Origin: Beta vulgaris subsp. vulgaris
Lineage: Eukaryota; Streptophyta; Magnoliopsida; Caryophyllales; Amaranthaceae
NCBI RefSeq assembly: GCF_026745355.1
Contig: NC_079209.1
Span: 8,224,984 to 8,288,983, forward strand
Direction of reading: 5' to 3'
Length of the DNA stretch: 64,000 nucleotides
The notes below the pieces were generated by a model, which searched no databases, was not told the origin of the DNA, and worked only from the letters and a program-made list of their open reading frames with translations. A program made the translations under genes and the position numbers. Positions within the stretch are counted from its first letter, which is position 1, and each line of letters opens with the position of its first letter. Of the stretch, positions 35,334 through 47,600 are shown piece after piece.

Positions 35334-35405
35334 AGCATTCATGGCTGAATGGTTAAAGCGTCAAGGTTTTTTTTTCTACTGGATGTACGCTAATGAGACC
35401 CGCAT
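35334..35405 (+). pseudogene. Plastid trnI-CAU-like fragment (NUPT)
   Basis: GCATTCATGGCTGAATGG followed by TTAAAGCG resembles the 5' half of plastid tRNA-Ile(CAU), and CTACTGGATGTACGC followed by TAATGAGACCC resembles its 3' end and flank. The anticodon and T-arm portion between them is deleted and replaced by a T-rich run, so it cannot make a tRNA. It is probably an old nuclear insertion of plastid DNA. The match is from memory. Confidence 0.55.
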
Positions 35406-35520
35406 AAAATCTCTAAATATTTTAAAAGGTTAAGTTAAACAAATAAAGGATTAAGTGGTCTAATAAAAAAAACCCTTTGGTCATACCATTCAATAGAAGA
35501 TGAGCTAAAACTACTAAAAG

Positions 35521-35852
35521 TTATAATAGCAACTACAATGGAAAGTAACAATCTTTATAGCTTTGTTTGTTACATCAGATTTTTCAAACTACAACTTTTC
35601 AAGCTACAAGCCTACAACCTCTTCCAATGAAAAGTTACAATCACTTATGGTTAATTGAGATGGAAATATTGTGGAAAACAATAAGGTACAAGAAGAGTCC
35701 ATAAAAAGTGAAACAAAGCAACAAGCTTTGTGGAGCAACTTTTTTTCTCCTAACTACAACAATAATCTCTTCCAATGATCGAGCTAGTTGCTCCAACATT
35801 TGAGAAATTGTAAGCGGGTCACCTTATCCTACCGCTGAAGTTGCTCTAATAA
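35521..35852. mobile_element. MITE candidate, ~330 bp
   Basis: Ends TTATAATAGCAACTACAATG and, inverted, TTATTAGAGCAACTTCAGCG, with internal copies of TTCCAATGA and CAACTACAA. It resembles the GAGCAACTCCAATGG class of plant MITEs. The duplication is not resolved. 35870-36650 shows no other feature. Confidence 0.45.
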
Positions 35853-36657
35853 TACAACCTTAAGTAAAAGGGAAAAAGGTCAATTTTGCTGCACAAATTT
35901 TTTTTAAAATTTATATTAAAAAAATCTTAGAATTTGTGAATTTGAATCCTTCAGGCTTCAAGCAATAGCAATATAGCATATTTAAATCGTCATTTGTTAA
36001 GGACTGCTTACCAGCTTGTTGATTAATCTTCATCAAATGTATATAAAATTATTCAATGAATCAGCTAACTCGGTTACCTACTCATATTTTAAAAATCCCC
36101 ACTCTCTTCTTCGATTGCCTAACTTCAAACTATTGACGCCATGGTGATGAGCCTTACTTGTTAATCTTACCTTCTTCGTTGCATTATTCATTAATTTAGA
36201 GATTTGATGTTGTTGATTCTTCTTATCTAGTTAACAATTAGAGAGTCCTTTATTTTTAGACATGTTAACGAATATATTCCTCAAGCTATATTAAAAAAAA
36301 AAATGTTCCTTAACTAATAGAACAATTTAGACATTTGAAGCCTTCAATTCATTTGGGGACGGACAATATGTTGGATTTTCATAACGATTTACTTGATGAT
36401 TGATTATAATTCTATACTATTGGTTATTTATTTATGATCATTATACTTATATTTAATTGGTGAATGATTAGATATTATATTTTTATTTTATAGGGATGCT
36501 CTAAGAATATATTTATGATGTGATTTTTTTTAATAAAATATATGACTATAAAATTTTATAGTTTAATTAATTTCATAGAAGTATACTACTTTTTGTCATA
36601 TCACAGTGTCGTAGTACCTTTAATAGAAAATCATAGATGCACTTCCGCAAAGATCTA

Positions 36658-36968
36658 GGTCTTGTTTGGTTGACAAAACAAATCATGGGAAGTGCAAATT
36701 CCTAGAAAGTAGAAGTATATGAAATTGTTTGGTTGGCAAAACCATGGGAATTTGCACTTCCTAGGAAGTTCTACTTTCTCCAAAATGGAGGAAGTTACTT
36801 ACCTAGGTCCCCCTAGGTAAGTAGAACTTCCTATGGTAGAGCTTCCCATAGGAAGTTCTACTTCCCATTATCAACCAAACACAATTTTACACTTCCTAGA
36901 AATTTCAAATACATGGAAAACATAACTTCCTAAGAAGTATGACTTCCTATATACAACCAAACAAGGCC
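36658..36968. mobile_element. Tourist-like MITE, 311 bp, hairpin
   Basis: Ends GGTCTTGTTTGGTTGACAAA and, inverted, GGCCTTGTTTGGTTGTATAT, with CTA on both sides (36655-36657, 36969-36971). The interior folds back around CCTAGGTCCCCCTAGG and repeats GGAAGT(T)CTACTTCC, giving a nearly continuous hairpin. Confidence 0.8.
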
Positions 36969-37288
36969 CTAGTTTGAAATGAGCTTAGAGCTGGGTTAGA
37001 AAACTAACCTAACCCAAGATCAATTCGATCAAAAGTTACTTGAATAATATAAAATCTCACCAAATGTTATCTAAAAGATGCAATTGAACCCTTAAATTTA
37101 GGTCGACTAGAAACTAATTCAATTTAAAATAACATAAATATGTGCTTAAATCAATAAATATCTCAAGCTCAACCAAAGATCTCGAAAGCCAAATTATATT
37201 ACTTCCTCCGTTTTTATTTAGATGTTACACTTTATCCTAAAACATCATGTTTTAAAATAGATGTTACACTTTTTTTCTTCCTAAATTA

Positions 37289-39156
37289 CTCCCTCCGTCC
37301 CATAATACTCTTGACACTTATCAAGGCACGTAGTTTTAGATGATAAGTTGTTGTTTGGTTATCAATTATTATTTTATTGAAAAGTAGATGTGATAGTAGT
37401 TAGTAAAAGTAGTATTATTTTATTTTATGGAGAGAGAATGTGGGTCATGGTTAGAGTTAGAGTGCGTTCTCCTCAACTTAAAAAATTAAGTTTCAGGTCC
37501 AATAAGTTCAGATAAGTTGTAATAAGGTCCAATCAGGGCAATAAGTTCCAATCAGGCCTAATAAGGTCCAATAAGTTCCAATCAGGTGCAATAAGTTACA
37601 ATCAGGTGCAATAAGTTCCAATCAGGTCTAATAAGGTCCAATAAGTTCCAATCAGGTCTAACCAGGTCCAATAAGGTCTCAATAGTCAATGTTCAATAAA
37701 CATTTGTATTATTGTCCATCATTTTATTATTCATAATTTCATATCACTATTAGCTGATTATGTTATTATTAGAATTTTAATTAAAGGATCACTATTAGCT
37801 GATTATGTTATTATTAGAATTTTAATTAAAGGACCCCGAACGTAAATACTACCCCTCAAAATTTATTATGACGTAATAATTAATAAAATTCGTCCTTTAA
37901 AAAAATAATTATTATTAATTATCTCTTATGATAATTAATTCAACAAAAAAAATTTACTATTTATATATTTGCCTATACATAACTTTCACCACTAATATAT
38001 ATCTAATAGTCTTGTTTTGATTTTATAAAACACTAGTAGAAAATCAAAAATTAATTAACATTTATTGCTAACAAATTAAAATTGGCACATATAGAAAATT
38101 CTCACTTCACTTTCATTAATGTGAATGTAAGTAGATAGCATTAACTCCTTCCTTCATTTCTTCTCCTTTTTTCTCCTTTCATTTATGTGAATGTACTAGA
38201 AGATAAAAAGAAAACAAAAAGAAAGAGAAAAAAAAATGCTCAAAATCACCGTAGCTTTGCAACATTGCTTCATTCATTTCTTCTCCTTTCTTCTCCTTTC
38301 TTCCTTCAGTTTTTTTCTTTTTTTCTTGCTTTTCTCCAATACTCTATTAGAAACACAAACACGAAGTCACCAATCATAATCTTAATTATTTGACCATGAT
38401 TATAATATTATTTAATAATAATATAATCACCTAATAGTAATATGAATAATCAAATAATAGACAATAATACAAGTATAATACTATACATTGTGGTACTTTA
38501 ATAAAAAATTCTAATAATAACATAATCAACTAATAGTAATATGAATAATAAAATAATAGACATAATACAAATAAATAATAAAATAATTGACATAATACAA
38601 ATAAATAATAAAATAATACACTAATACAAGTATAATATTATATAATTATTGTGGTACTTTAATTAAAATTCTAATAAAAACATAATCAGCTAATAGTGAT
38701 ATGAAATTATGAATAACAAAATAATGGACAATAATACAAATGTTTATTAAACATTGACTATTTGGACCTTATTGGACCTTATTAGACCTGATTGGAACTT
38801 ATTGGACCTTATTAGACTTGATTGGAACTTATTGCACCTAATTGTAACTTATTGCACCTGATTGGAACTTATTGGACCTTATTAGACCTTATTGGAACTT
38901 ATTGCCCTTATTAGACCTTATTGCAACTTATCTGAACTTATTGGACCTGAAACTTAATTTTTTAAGTTGAACAGAACGCACCCTTAGTAGGTAATAAGAG
39001 TGATATTATTTTATTTGAAGGAGAGAGAGTGTGTGTCAATAGTTAAAAGATAGATGATTAAAATTATAATGGGTCATATCCCAAAATAGAAGTGTAAAAA
39101 GTATTATGGGACAGATAAAAAAGGAAAGTGTAAAGAGTATTATGGGACGGAGAGAG
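37289..39156. mobile_element. Inner Stowaway MITE split by Harbinger element
   Basis: Ends CTCCCTCCGTCCCATAATAC and, inverted, CTCTCTCCGTCCCATAATAC; TA at 37287-37288 and 39157-39158. Pairing continues inside (CTCTTGACACTT with AAGTGTAAAGAG). It is interrupted at 37460-38983. Confidence 0.85.
37460..38983. mobile_element. PIF/Harbinger-like element, 1,524 bp
   Basis: Ends GAGTGCGTTCTCCTCAACTT and, inverted, GGGTGCGTTCTGTTCAACTT, both continuing AAAAAATTAAGTTTCAGGTC. The target duplication is TTA (37457-37459, 38984-38986). Both ends carry about 200 bp of subterminal decamers of the form AATAAGGTCC / AATAAGTTCC / AATCAGGTGC in mirror orientation. Inside, a stretch of GATTATGTTATTATTAGAAT is repeated in tandem at 37755 and 37797. 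A CACTAGTAGAAAA end occurs at 38031, perhaps a further insertion. No transposase frame is visible. Confidence 0.75.
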
Positions 39157-39239
39157 TAGTAATTTTGCCTTGTAAAATGACCAACTTATCCTTATAACAA
39201 TTAATCAAAATTAAACCTATTTAATTTAACCAAATCTAA

Positions 39240-39570
39240 CCTAAATTAACAATTAACAATTAACCACCATCCCTCTTCCACCCATCCTAGCAGTCCAACC
39301 CCCTCCTCACCACTGCAGCAGCCCCCCTCCCCACCACTACATCAACCCCCCTCCCCACCACCATACCCCACCCAACCCGCCGAAAACCCCACCCCATCCG
39401 CCAGAAACCCCACTACACCTGTCGAAAATCCCACCCACCCACTGAAAACCCCACCCCACCCGCCGAAAACCTTACCCCACGCGCCGAAACCCCACCCAGC
39501 CTCGAAAACACCCCCTACCGCCGAAAACCCCACGCACCCCTCGAAAACCCCACCTGTCGAAAACCAAGTC
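39240..39570. repeat. C-rich minisatellite, CCGAAAACCCCACC
   Basis: About nine imperfect 19-27-bp units containing CGAAAA(C)CCCACC between 39375 and 39560, preceded by CCCCCCTCCCCACCACTAC repeats. The Gly/Trp-rich frame on the minus strand is a repeat artefact. 39570-39780 has further GC-rich unannotated sequence. Confidence 0.8.
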
Positions 39571-39782
39571 GCGCTACTACAAGGGAGAAGGGGAGGGGGT
39601 TGCGCGTTCAGCAGGGGAAGGGGAGGGAGAGGGTGTCAGTGGTCGATTTGGTGGTGTTAGTGGTCGCGATGGTGGCGCACTGGTGTGTCCCACTGGTGGT
39701 GGTGGCTCACTGGTGTTCCCCACTCCCTTTAATCCCCACCCTTAGTTTCTCTTAATCCCTCATTAAAACTTTGCCTAGGTAA

Positions 39783-40485
39783 CAGTGGCGGATCCAGCGT
39801 GGGTTCAGTGGGTTCAACTGAACCCACGCGGATCCGAAGGAAAAACTGAAAACTAACGGAAATAAGGAACGGATATATAATAAATACGCATAATATTTCA
39901 CTTGATAGTGATTTGCTTCAGTGGTAAAGTGTGCGTGATAAAATGTCTCAATGAGACAAGGTCGCGGGTTCTACTCCATAGAGGAGTTGTTTTTGTTTTG
40001 TTTTCTTTTGTTTTCCTTGTTTTTTTTCGCTTTTTTCTTATCTTTTGTTACTAAAGGTCTAGAGCTTAAATTTCTTTATTTGATCTTCTATTTCCATTTT
40101 TTAATCCTCCCGTTATTTGATTCACTGCTCATATATTTATATGATATGTACATCAAAAGGTAATGAAAAGTGTGCTAGTTGCTACTATTTTTTTTTTTCA
40201 TTGTTTCATATCTTTGATATATAATTACTTTCAACACTTAATTGATAATTTGATTTAATGAAAACTGTCTTAATAATTGATACTCAAGCGGTAGTTCGTT
40301 TCATAACTCTGTATTTGTTCTATAAGATATTCATAATCTTTTGTTAGTACACTATTTTTAATTTTTGTTAGATACAGTTGTTGAAAGTTTTCCTTTTTAT
40401 TAAAAAATGTAATTGTGGATAGTAAAATACAAGAAATTTATGTTTACTCCGAACCCACGTGGCTCAATTTCTGGATCCGCCAGTG
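39783..40485. mobile_element. hAT-type non-autonomous element, 703 bp
   Basis: Ends CAGTGGCGGATCCAG and, inverted, CACTGGCGGATCCAG, flanked by a perfect 8-bp duplication CTAGGTAA (39775-39782, 40486-40493). Subterminal GGGTTC(A)GT and GAACCCACG words occur at both ends. An 8-bp duplication with a CA(G/C)TGGCGGA end identifies the hAT superfamily. Inside, about 39912-39977 looks tRNA-like (see separate entry). Confidence 0.85.
39910..39980 (+). other. tRNA-like segment inside hAT element
   Basis: TTGCTTCAGTGGTAAAG resembles a pol III A box and GGTTCTACTCC (39967-39977) matches the B-box pattern GGTTCNANNCC, 40-odd bases apart. A cloverleaf with a good acceptor stem is not evident, so this is a promoter-like relic rather than a tRNA gene. 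Confidence 0.5.
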
Positions 40486-40539
40486 CTAGGTAATCGAACT
40501 TTTCAAAAGTATAACATCTAAATAAACTCAGAGGAAGTA

Positions 40540-41720
40540 ATTAGATTGACCAACCTAGATTCGACCCGACCAACCAATTTGACTCAACTCCTTTACATTT
40601 AGTTGGATCACTGACACTCCATACACCTGAAACATTCCATTTACTTTGGCCCAAGACAACACGTTCGTTGAATTCACGAGAGAGCCCAAGTCATAATCAG
40701 TAGTCAGTTAACATCCATTTCATGTCAGGCCCTTCTCGATTACTCAAAACTATGGGGCGAAGACAGGTCACTTGAACAACCCAGCCCATATCAGATCACG
40801 TGAGAATTGGATTGGCAAAAGAACTATCTAGATTCTAGATATTTTCTGCTAATTGCAACTAGTTATAGTTAGAAGTTAGAACCAGCCAAAGCATTGGTGA
40901 CCCCTAATTAGTCAGTCACAAATGTTGTCCTACTTGTCTTTCTATGGTTTCTTCACTGTACACTTGTTTTCATCACAACTTGTGACACTTACAGCCTTTG
41001 GCATGGTTGTGATTGAATCCAATACTAATCTCGAGTTTGAACTAAGTTGACTTATTTAATCATTATATTCAATTTAGGATTTTGAATTTGGGGTTAATAT
41101 TATAGATTAATAACCAAATCATATAGGGGTACTTATTGTACCAAATACATCGAGTCATCATTCATTTTATCGCACAAATGGATAATGAGAAATTTAGATT
41201 TGACGTTAACAAATTTAATCTTAATATTTGGTATACTAATATTTTCAAAAAAAAAATAGTTTTTATACAAAGTTGTTAGGAATATTTGCAAAACACATAG
41301 TCTACTCACATAATTTCTAGTAAACCCTTATTGTATTCGCCCCAGATTATATTATGAATTGCGAAGCTGTCTCAAATCATTTTGAAGTCTTGGGGGTAGT
41401 ATTTAAAATTAAACTAGGCCCTTAAGAAAGTTTAGGACTAAAAGGTGAAATTATGTTGTACTAATAGGAATAACTTAGGGCGCAAAAGCTTATGATTTGA
41501 TGAAGCAACAAAAAATGCACCCAATAAAATAAACAAAAACATATAGTAATGGACTATAGACACCAAAGTACTAAGTAAACCACTCTTTCAAACAAAAATT
41601 TTCAGAGAATTTAGTCAATCTATCTCAAGTTCTATAACAATTTAACAAATTCAACCACATTATAAAATCTCAATGAAAATATATCAGATATATTATATGA
41701 GAAAACAATTAAAACATTCA
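40540..41720. other. Intergenic sequence, no gene seen
   Basis: AT-rich sequence without a recognisable gene or complete element. Confidence 0.5.
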
Positions 41721-41724
41721 CAAT

Positions 41725-43430
41725 TTGTCTCTTTAAATTTTGCACTTATATATATCTTTCAAATTTTGCACTTGTACTTCGAGTTGTTTTCTAAATTGGA
41801 TGAATTTTTCAGTTGGAATTGCGTTTGTGAATATATCTGCTGGTTGTTCCCCATCTTGCATAATTGTAGCTTTATCTCTTGTTTGTCGACTTGTTCTCGG
41901 GTGAAATGGTGTCTTATCTCGATATGCTTCGTGCGGATGTGAAAGACTGAATTTTTCGTCATAGTTATTGCAGAATTGTCGCAATAGATAGTTGTTGGTT
42001 CTTCTACTGTCTGTTGTAGATCATATCATTGAGAATTTTTTGACCCAAACTGCTTCACTTATTGCACTTGTTGCTGGTACGTACTCTACTACTGTTAATG
42101 ACAAAGCTATTGTTGCTTGTTTCTTGATGACCAAGATATGGCCTTGGTTCCTAGTCGAAAGACGTAGCCACTTGTAATCTTGTGGTCGGCAATGCTTCCG
42201 GTCCAACCACTGTTTGTATATCCCATAAGTTTGTGATTCTCCTCTATCTGATATAGGATTCCACAACTTTTGTTCCCTTGACATACCTGATAATCCTTTT
42301 TGTTGCTGCCAGGTGAGCTTTACTTGGCTCACTCATGAATCTGGATACGATGCTAACTACATGTACTATGTCGGGACTCATGTATGTAAGATAGATGAGA
42401 GAGCAGACTAAACTTCGACATATTGATGAATCAACCTTCTCTTTGCCATCATTCCTTGATTGCATGTCATTAAGTGCCATTGGTGTAGTCAATGGCTTGC
42501 ATTCACTCATGTTAAACTTCTTGAGTAGGTCGTCTGCATATTTTTCTTGTGAGAGAAATATTCTTCTTGGGCTTTGCTTAACTTACATGCCTAGGAAGTA
42601 CTTAATTCATGGCTCCAAGGTCAGTCATTTCATATTCCGTTCATTGCCTTCTTAAATTCTTTGTTCATTTTCGGATTGATGCTTGCGAAACTGTGTAGAT
42701 TAGATCATCTATATATACAGAGGCACGATATGAGAAAATCTTGCGATCCTGCGGCCTTAACATATAGTAATGGCTCATTTGGGATTTTATAGAAGCCAGT
42801 TTGGAGAAGATAACCATCAATTTTGCTATTCTAATCCCGATGAGCTTGTTTTAGCCCATAAAGCGATATTGTAGCACCCAACCCATACGAAATCGATTCT
42901 ATCATCACCAATGCGCATCCAGGGCCAACAACTACCTCAATAACCAACACAAGTTATTCCAGAGCATTTTTGATAGACCTGGTATACTTTGTCTTCTTTG
43001 CTTTCAATGACATAACCTTGAGGTTGCTCGACATATACTTCTCCTTTGAGCTCCCCATTAAGAAATGCTGACTTGACATTTAATTGCAAAATTGGTAACT
43101 TGAGTTGTGCAACAAGTGCAAGGTTTGACCTGATTGTCTCCACGCGAACTAGTGGAGCATATGCATGTCTCATTGAAGTTAATTCCTATTTGTTGAGAGT
43201 AGCCTTTTGCAACGGGACGTGCCTTGTATTTTTGGATGGAGCCATCTTCATTGTACTTGACTTTGTAGACCTATTTGAGGCCGATAATATCCTTTCTTTA
43301 GATTTGTCAACTAGCTCCCATGTGTTATTTTTCTCGATCATTTTGTCTCTTCATTCATGGCTTCGATTCACTTTTCTTCTCGTGCTGCTTCTTGAAAGCT
43401 TTATGGTTCGCTGGTGAAAAGAGTCATGAT
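41725..43430 (-). pseudogene. Ty1/copia pol remnant
   Basis: Minus-strand remnant, read high to low. About 43173-42937 is early reverse transcriptase ([20 protein letters not shown] then VEQPQGYV). 42510-42244 is late RT (CSLIYLTYMSPDIVHVVSIV then SRFM). 42332-42021 is RNase H (KKQATIALSLTVVEYVPATS). 41984-41733 is the polyprotein C-terminus with the ADIFTNAIP box (usually ADIFTKAL). Frameshifts and stops occur between every block, and the catalytic YVDD region around 42700 is eroded. Integrase, gag and LTRs are not recognisable, so it is a truncated dead copy. Confidence 0.9.
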
Positions 43431-43434
43431 AGCT

Positions 43435-44460
43435 TGATTTGTACCTTTGAATTACAGAAGGACGACACAATCTACATTAAGTTTTAGCACCCCATGTAGA
43501 GGGAGGACACTAAGAAACTACATCTCGTTGAGTTCTTAATTAGAAAGCTATTTTCGACTGTATTTAGATCCTCCCTTGGCCTCCCAAAAAGCATTTAGCA
43601 ACGATATAACACTATCAACAACTTATGCCAGTGGTCAAGGGATGTTCCCATGAACAACCATATTGCATTCATTAGATTACCCAGGCAGTGATTACAACCT
43701 TCACCAACTCAACCTGACTGAAGTTTTTATCACACCATAGAGTGATAGAACCCATTCCATTACACTTCGACCACGCAAGCCAGCATCCATATCCTCCCAC
43801 CCACCTAACACCCATAACCTGACTGAAGTCTTCATAATCCGAGTTTATAATAGCTTCGGATTTTGCATCATTCGCTATCCTTATTTTGCCAACATGACTT
43901 TATTGAAATCAATTATCTGTCGGATACCTAACCCACCAGTCACCATTTGAATTTACTATTAACTACTAGTACCATTACAATGTGTTAAATTATATCAACA
44001 ATACTTTTTAAATCAACCTGTTAAACAATAACTTGAACTTAAATTACAATGTAATTTACTAAATTTTTGAAACAAGACGTCCAATTTAGATAAAAAAAAT
44101 CCAATGTTTTGAAGAAATAACTAAAAAGCACTCCACACATGTAATGTAAGTATGCAACCAAAGTAATCCACCGACATAAATTTTCTTTCAAAATAAAATA
44201 AAATTAATCCATACCCTAGTCCAAAATAACACTTAAGACTTTTGTATAACAAGAAAAAGACAAATAACTTGAACTTTCTAGGCTAACCAAATTATACATT
44301 TATAATCACAATCGATAATTACACATAATAAATGGCCATAAAATTTCAATTCTCATGTGTACATAATTTCCATGTGTGGCTAATAAAATCCCACAAATTA
44401 TATTCTTTATTTTGGTGGTAACCATAATTTAAATTTGTCATAGAGTCTCAGTCTCACACG
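43435..44460. other. Intergenic sequence upstream of FBN1
   Basis: No gene seen. AT content rises toward the fibrillin promoter. The nearest copia block ends around 43430. Confidence 0.45.
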
Positions 44461-44489
44461 CAATTTTCAACACCAAAACTACCCAACAC

Positions 44490-44496
44490 TATAAAA
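44490..44496 (+). promoter_or_regulatory. Candidate TATA box of fibrillin gene
   Basis: TATAAAA lies 145-151 bp upstream of the ATG at 44641, in a context followed by CATCATCTACACAG, a plausible transcription start region. A C/A-rich leader then runs to the start codon. Confidence 0.5.
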
Positions 44497-44640
44497 TTAC
44501 ATCATCTACACAGTATCAAGTGCATTTCCGGCATTTTCTCCCCCACATCCCTTAAAACAATCAAAACTCAATTCAACAAATTTCTCTAATTTAACAAGAA
44601 AAAAAAAACTTTCTTTCTTGCTCAAATTCAATAAAAAAAA

Positions 44641-47600
44641 ATGTCGATCATCTCACAATTTTGCCACCTACCCATAAAATCTCACAAATTACCCTCACAA
44701 TTATTTACCCCGAAATCTCCTGTTGTTTCTCCCAGCACAGTTTTTACCACAGGGGTAAAAAGAGAAATTACGACGTTGAAAGTAAAGGCAAGCTCATTGG
44801 ACGATGAGTGGGGACAAGAAAAGTCAACCTCGTATGGTAGCGCAGCGGTGGCAGTTGCAGAGGAGGAGTCAACGGTTGAAGTGGAGGAGATGAATAGGTT
44901 AAAAAAGCAGTTGGTGAATTCATTTTATGGGACAGATAGAGGGTTGAAAGCAAGTAGTGAAACAAGGGCAGAAATAGTGGAGTTTATAACACAATTAGAA
45001 GCTAGAAATCCTACTCCTGCTCCTACTGATGCTCTCTCTCTCCTCAATGGAAAGTGGATTTTAGCGTGAGTTTCCTTCTTTCCTTTTTTTTTTCAATGTA
45101 AACTATTGCGAAAATTTTCTTATACGATTGTTGCGTCACGTGAACATACAACCCTCTCATATTTTTGTTCGATAATTAGCCTATAAAGAAACTTATTGTT
45201 TTTCTTTAATATTTATTGTAGATACCATTGGCCTTCGATTAATGAAATTTCTCCTTAAAAAAAAATTCTCCAAATTGAGGCTAATGAGAGTAAAACACCC
45301 GACCAATAAGTTGGAAGATGAGAGCTCCAACTATTGGACTCCCACATGATTTCCAATATACAACCCTCTCATAAGTCATACCTATGAAAAATAGGGATTT
45401 TGGAAATTAATGGAAAATATAAGTAACTTTTAAAATATTTTAATTTGTTGGGAAGGTTTTAATCCTACACTGTGGGGATTTATCATGGTTGTAGACTTGT
45501 AGCGATGAAGGGGATAATATTTTCCAGCTATGTGGTTTATTTTTGTTTCGGGTTTGTTTTTTGGTTAATGAGGTGGTGGGGTTTTTATGATTAAGTTTTG
45601 CGGATTTTAGCTCCAGCTCACTTCAAACTGATTCTTGTTGAACTGAACTTAATTTATGTTGAAGCTGTTTGTGTTAAAGGTGAAATAGTATGTTTTTATT
45701 ATAGTATGTGATTGATTTCATTTCATAATCTTGGCAAGTTTTGAAATAGGATGAAATAATTGTAAGCCACATACGGCCCGTTTGATAGTCATTAATAAAT
45801 TGCGTTAATGAGAATGAATTATAAGTGTAATTTTATTAGGGAAGCACCATTAAGATCTCCCACATGATTCTCACCCTAAACTTGTGTTTTTGTCTTTAAG
45901 GGGAAGCGATTTTCATTACCGCTCATTACCACCTACAAGGTGGTATTGGATGGGAATGAAAATTCAAGAAGGAAAGTGGACACTTTAGGATATATTAGCA
46001 TTACCATGGGAATGGACAATGATATTTTTCACAAATTTACACACAAATTCATTCCCATTACCATCATGTATGACTAAAACGGACCGTATGGTAATGATGT
46101 TATAGACACTTAAATCCGGTCGGGATTTGTTGTGTATAACGTCATAAGTATTCAAGTGTGTTTGGTAACACTAGTTGAAATTGATGCGTAGTCATCGAAA
46201 CGGACAAAAGATTGCTAGTTGCATAACCATGAGATACTTTCTTTGTTTTTTTAGTTGCAACAATTCGACTTTGTATTTCTTCCCATTAATACCTAGAATT
46301 TAGAAAGGTAATTTTTCTTTTTTGAAAGAAATTTACAATTGGGAAGATAAGTTTCCATGCATATGAAACTCCTTACATTAAGTAATATTGAAGCTCCTTG
46401 CCAAATATAATTTTTCATTTAAGCACATCAAATATTTAAGCCCCATTAAGGTTCCTGAAAATCTGTTACGTAGCCTTTATAAATTAAGCTAGTTGGCAGC
46501 TACAAAAAATGAAATTGTTGTCAAGGATGTAATAATCTATCATTTGGTTATACTTTAGATAAATTTAGCAAAGGCTTATCTACAATGTCATGTTCTTCTG
46601 AAAGGGAGAAATCTGTTAGTGAGTGCTTAAACTTTATCAATACTGTAGCAGCCCAGTTCCCTGGTAATTAGTGGTGTTTACTAAATTAAGCAAGAGTGCA
46701 GGATACTCTTCCATTTTTCCTAACATCGAAGCATTGTTTCTCTTACTCTCAAGTTATTGTTGATAACGTTGCTAACAACCTAATTGACTTCATGATGTGA
46801 TTATCGATGTTCATGAGGAATCACAAAGGCCACTACACAGAGAATGGTATTGGCTATTGAGTCTAGGTGCCATGTACAACTTTCCAGAGATTTGTTAGCT
46901 GTGTTAGGTAACATCTATTATGGACTTGTGGCAGTGTTCCGTTCAACCTATTTTGATTCGCTTAAGATATTACAAGTTCAAATAAGTTTCAATGAGTTAT
47001 TAAATAAGTTCCAATAAGTGATAGTTTTATACAACTGTAATGTAATCGTTAACAAGGATACTCCGGTTCATCACTAAGATGGGCTCCTTATATCAGTATA
47101 TGCCCATATGGATCTGTTTTGATATTCTTATAAGCTATATCTAAATTCTGCAAAGGCCACAATCCAGTATATTCTGTTTGCATCATTTTTCCAGATCATT
47201 GTTTGATTAATCATATATATCGGAGAATAATAAATCGAAAATCGCTTGAGTGAAATACCCCTCATTACTGGGATTATACATCTGAATCTTTCATTTTGCA
47301 GATACACATCATTTTCTGGCTTGTTCCCACTGCTTTCTCAGGGCAGATTACCGCTGGTCAAAGTGGAAGAAATATCACAAACTATTGACTCAGAGCAATT
47401 CACGGTTCAGAACTCTGTGCAGTTCTCAGGTCCTTTTTCTACGACATCTGTTAGTACTAATGCCAAGTTTGAAGTCCGCAGCCCCAAGCGTGTTCAGGTA
47501 ACTCTCTAATGCTTTACTGATCATTTGTGATATGGAACTTGGTCAACAACAGCTTCACAGCACCACAACCTTTATGTTAGTAGTTTTCAGGAAAAAGTAC

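Larger units (their letters stand above)
37202..40537. mobile_element. Outer Stowaway-like MITE split by insertions
   Basis: Left end CTTCCTCCGTTTTTATTTAG followed by ATGTTACACTTT; right end inverted CTTCCTCTGAGTTTATTTAG followed by ATGTTATACTTTT; TA at 37200-37201 and 40538-40539. Within it sit a second Stowaway (37289-39156) and a hAT element (39783-40485), so the original copy was much shorter. Confidence 0.75.

Noticed and set aside
39342..39533. Gly/Trp/Phe-rich minus frame that looks like a glycine-rich protein
   Set aside because: It coincides with the C-rich minisatellite and has no gene context.
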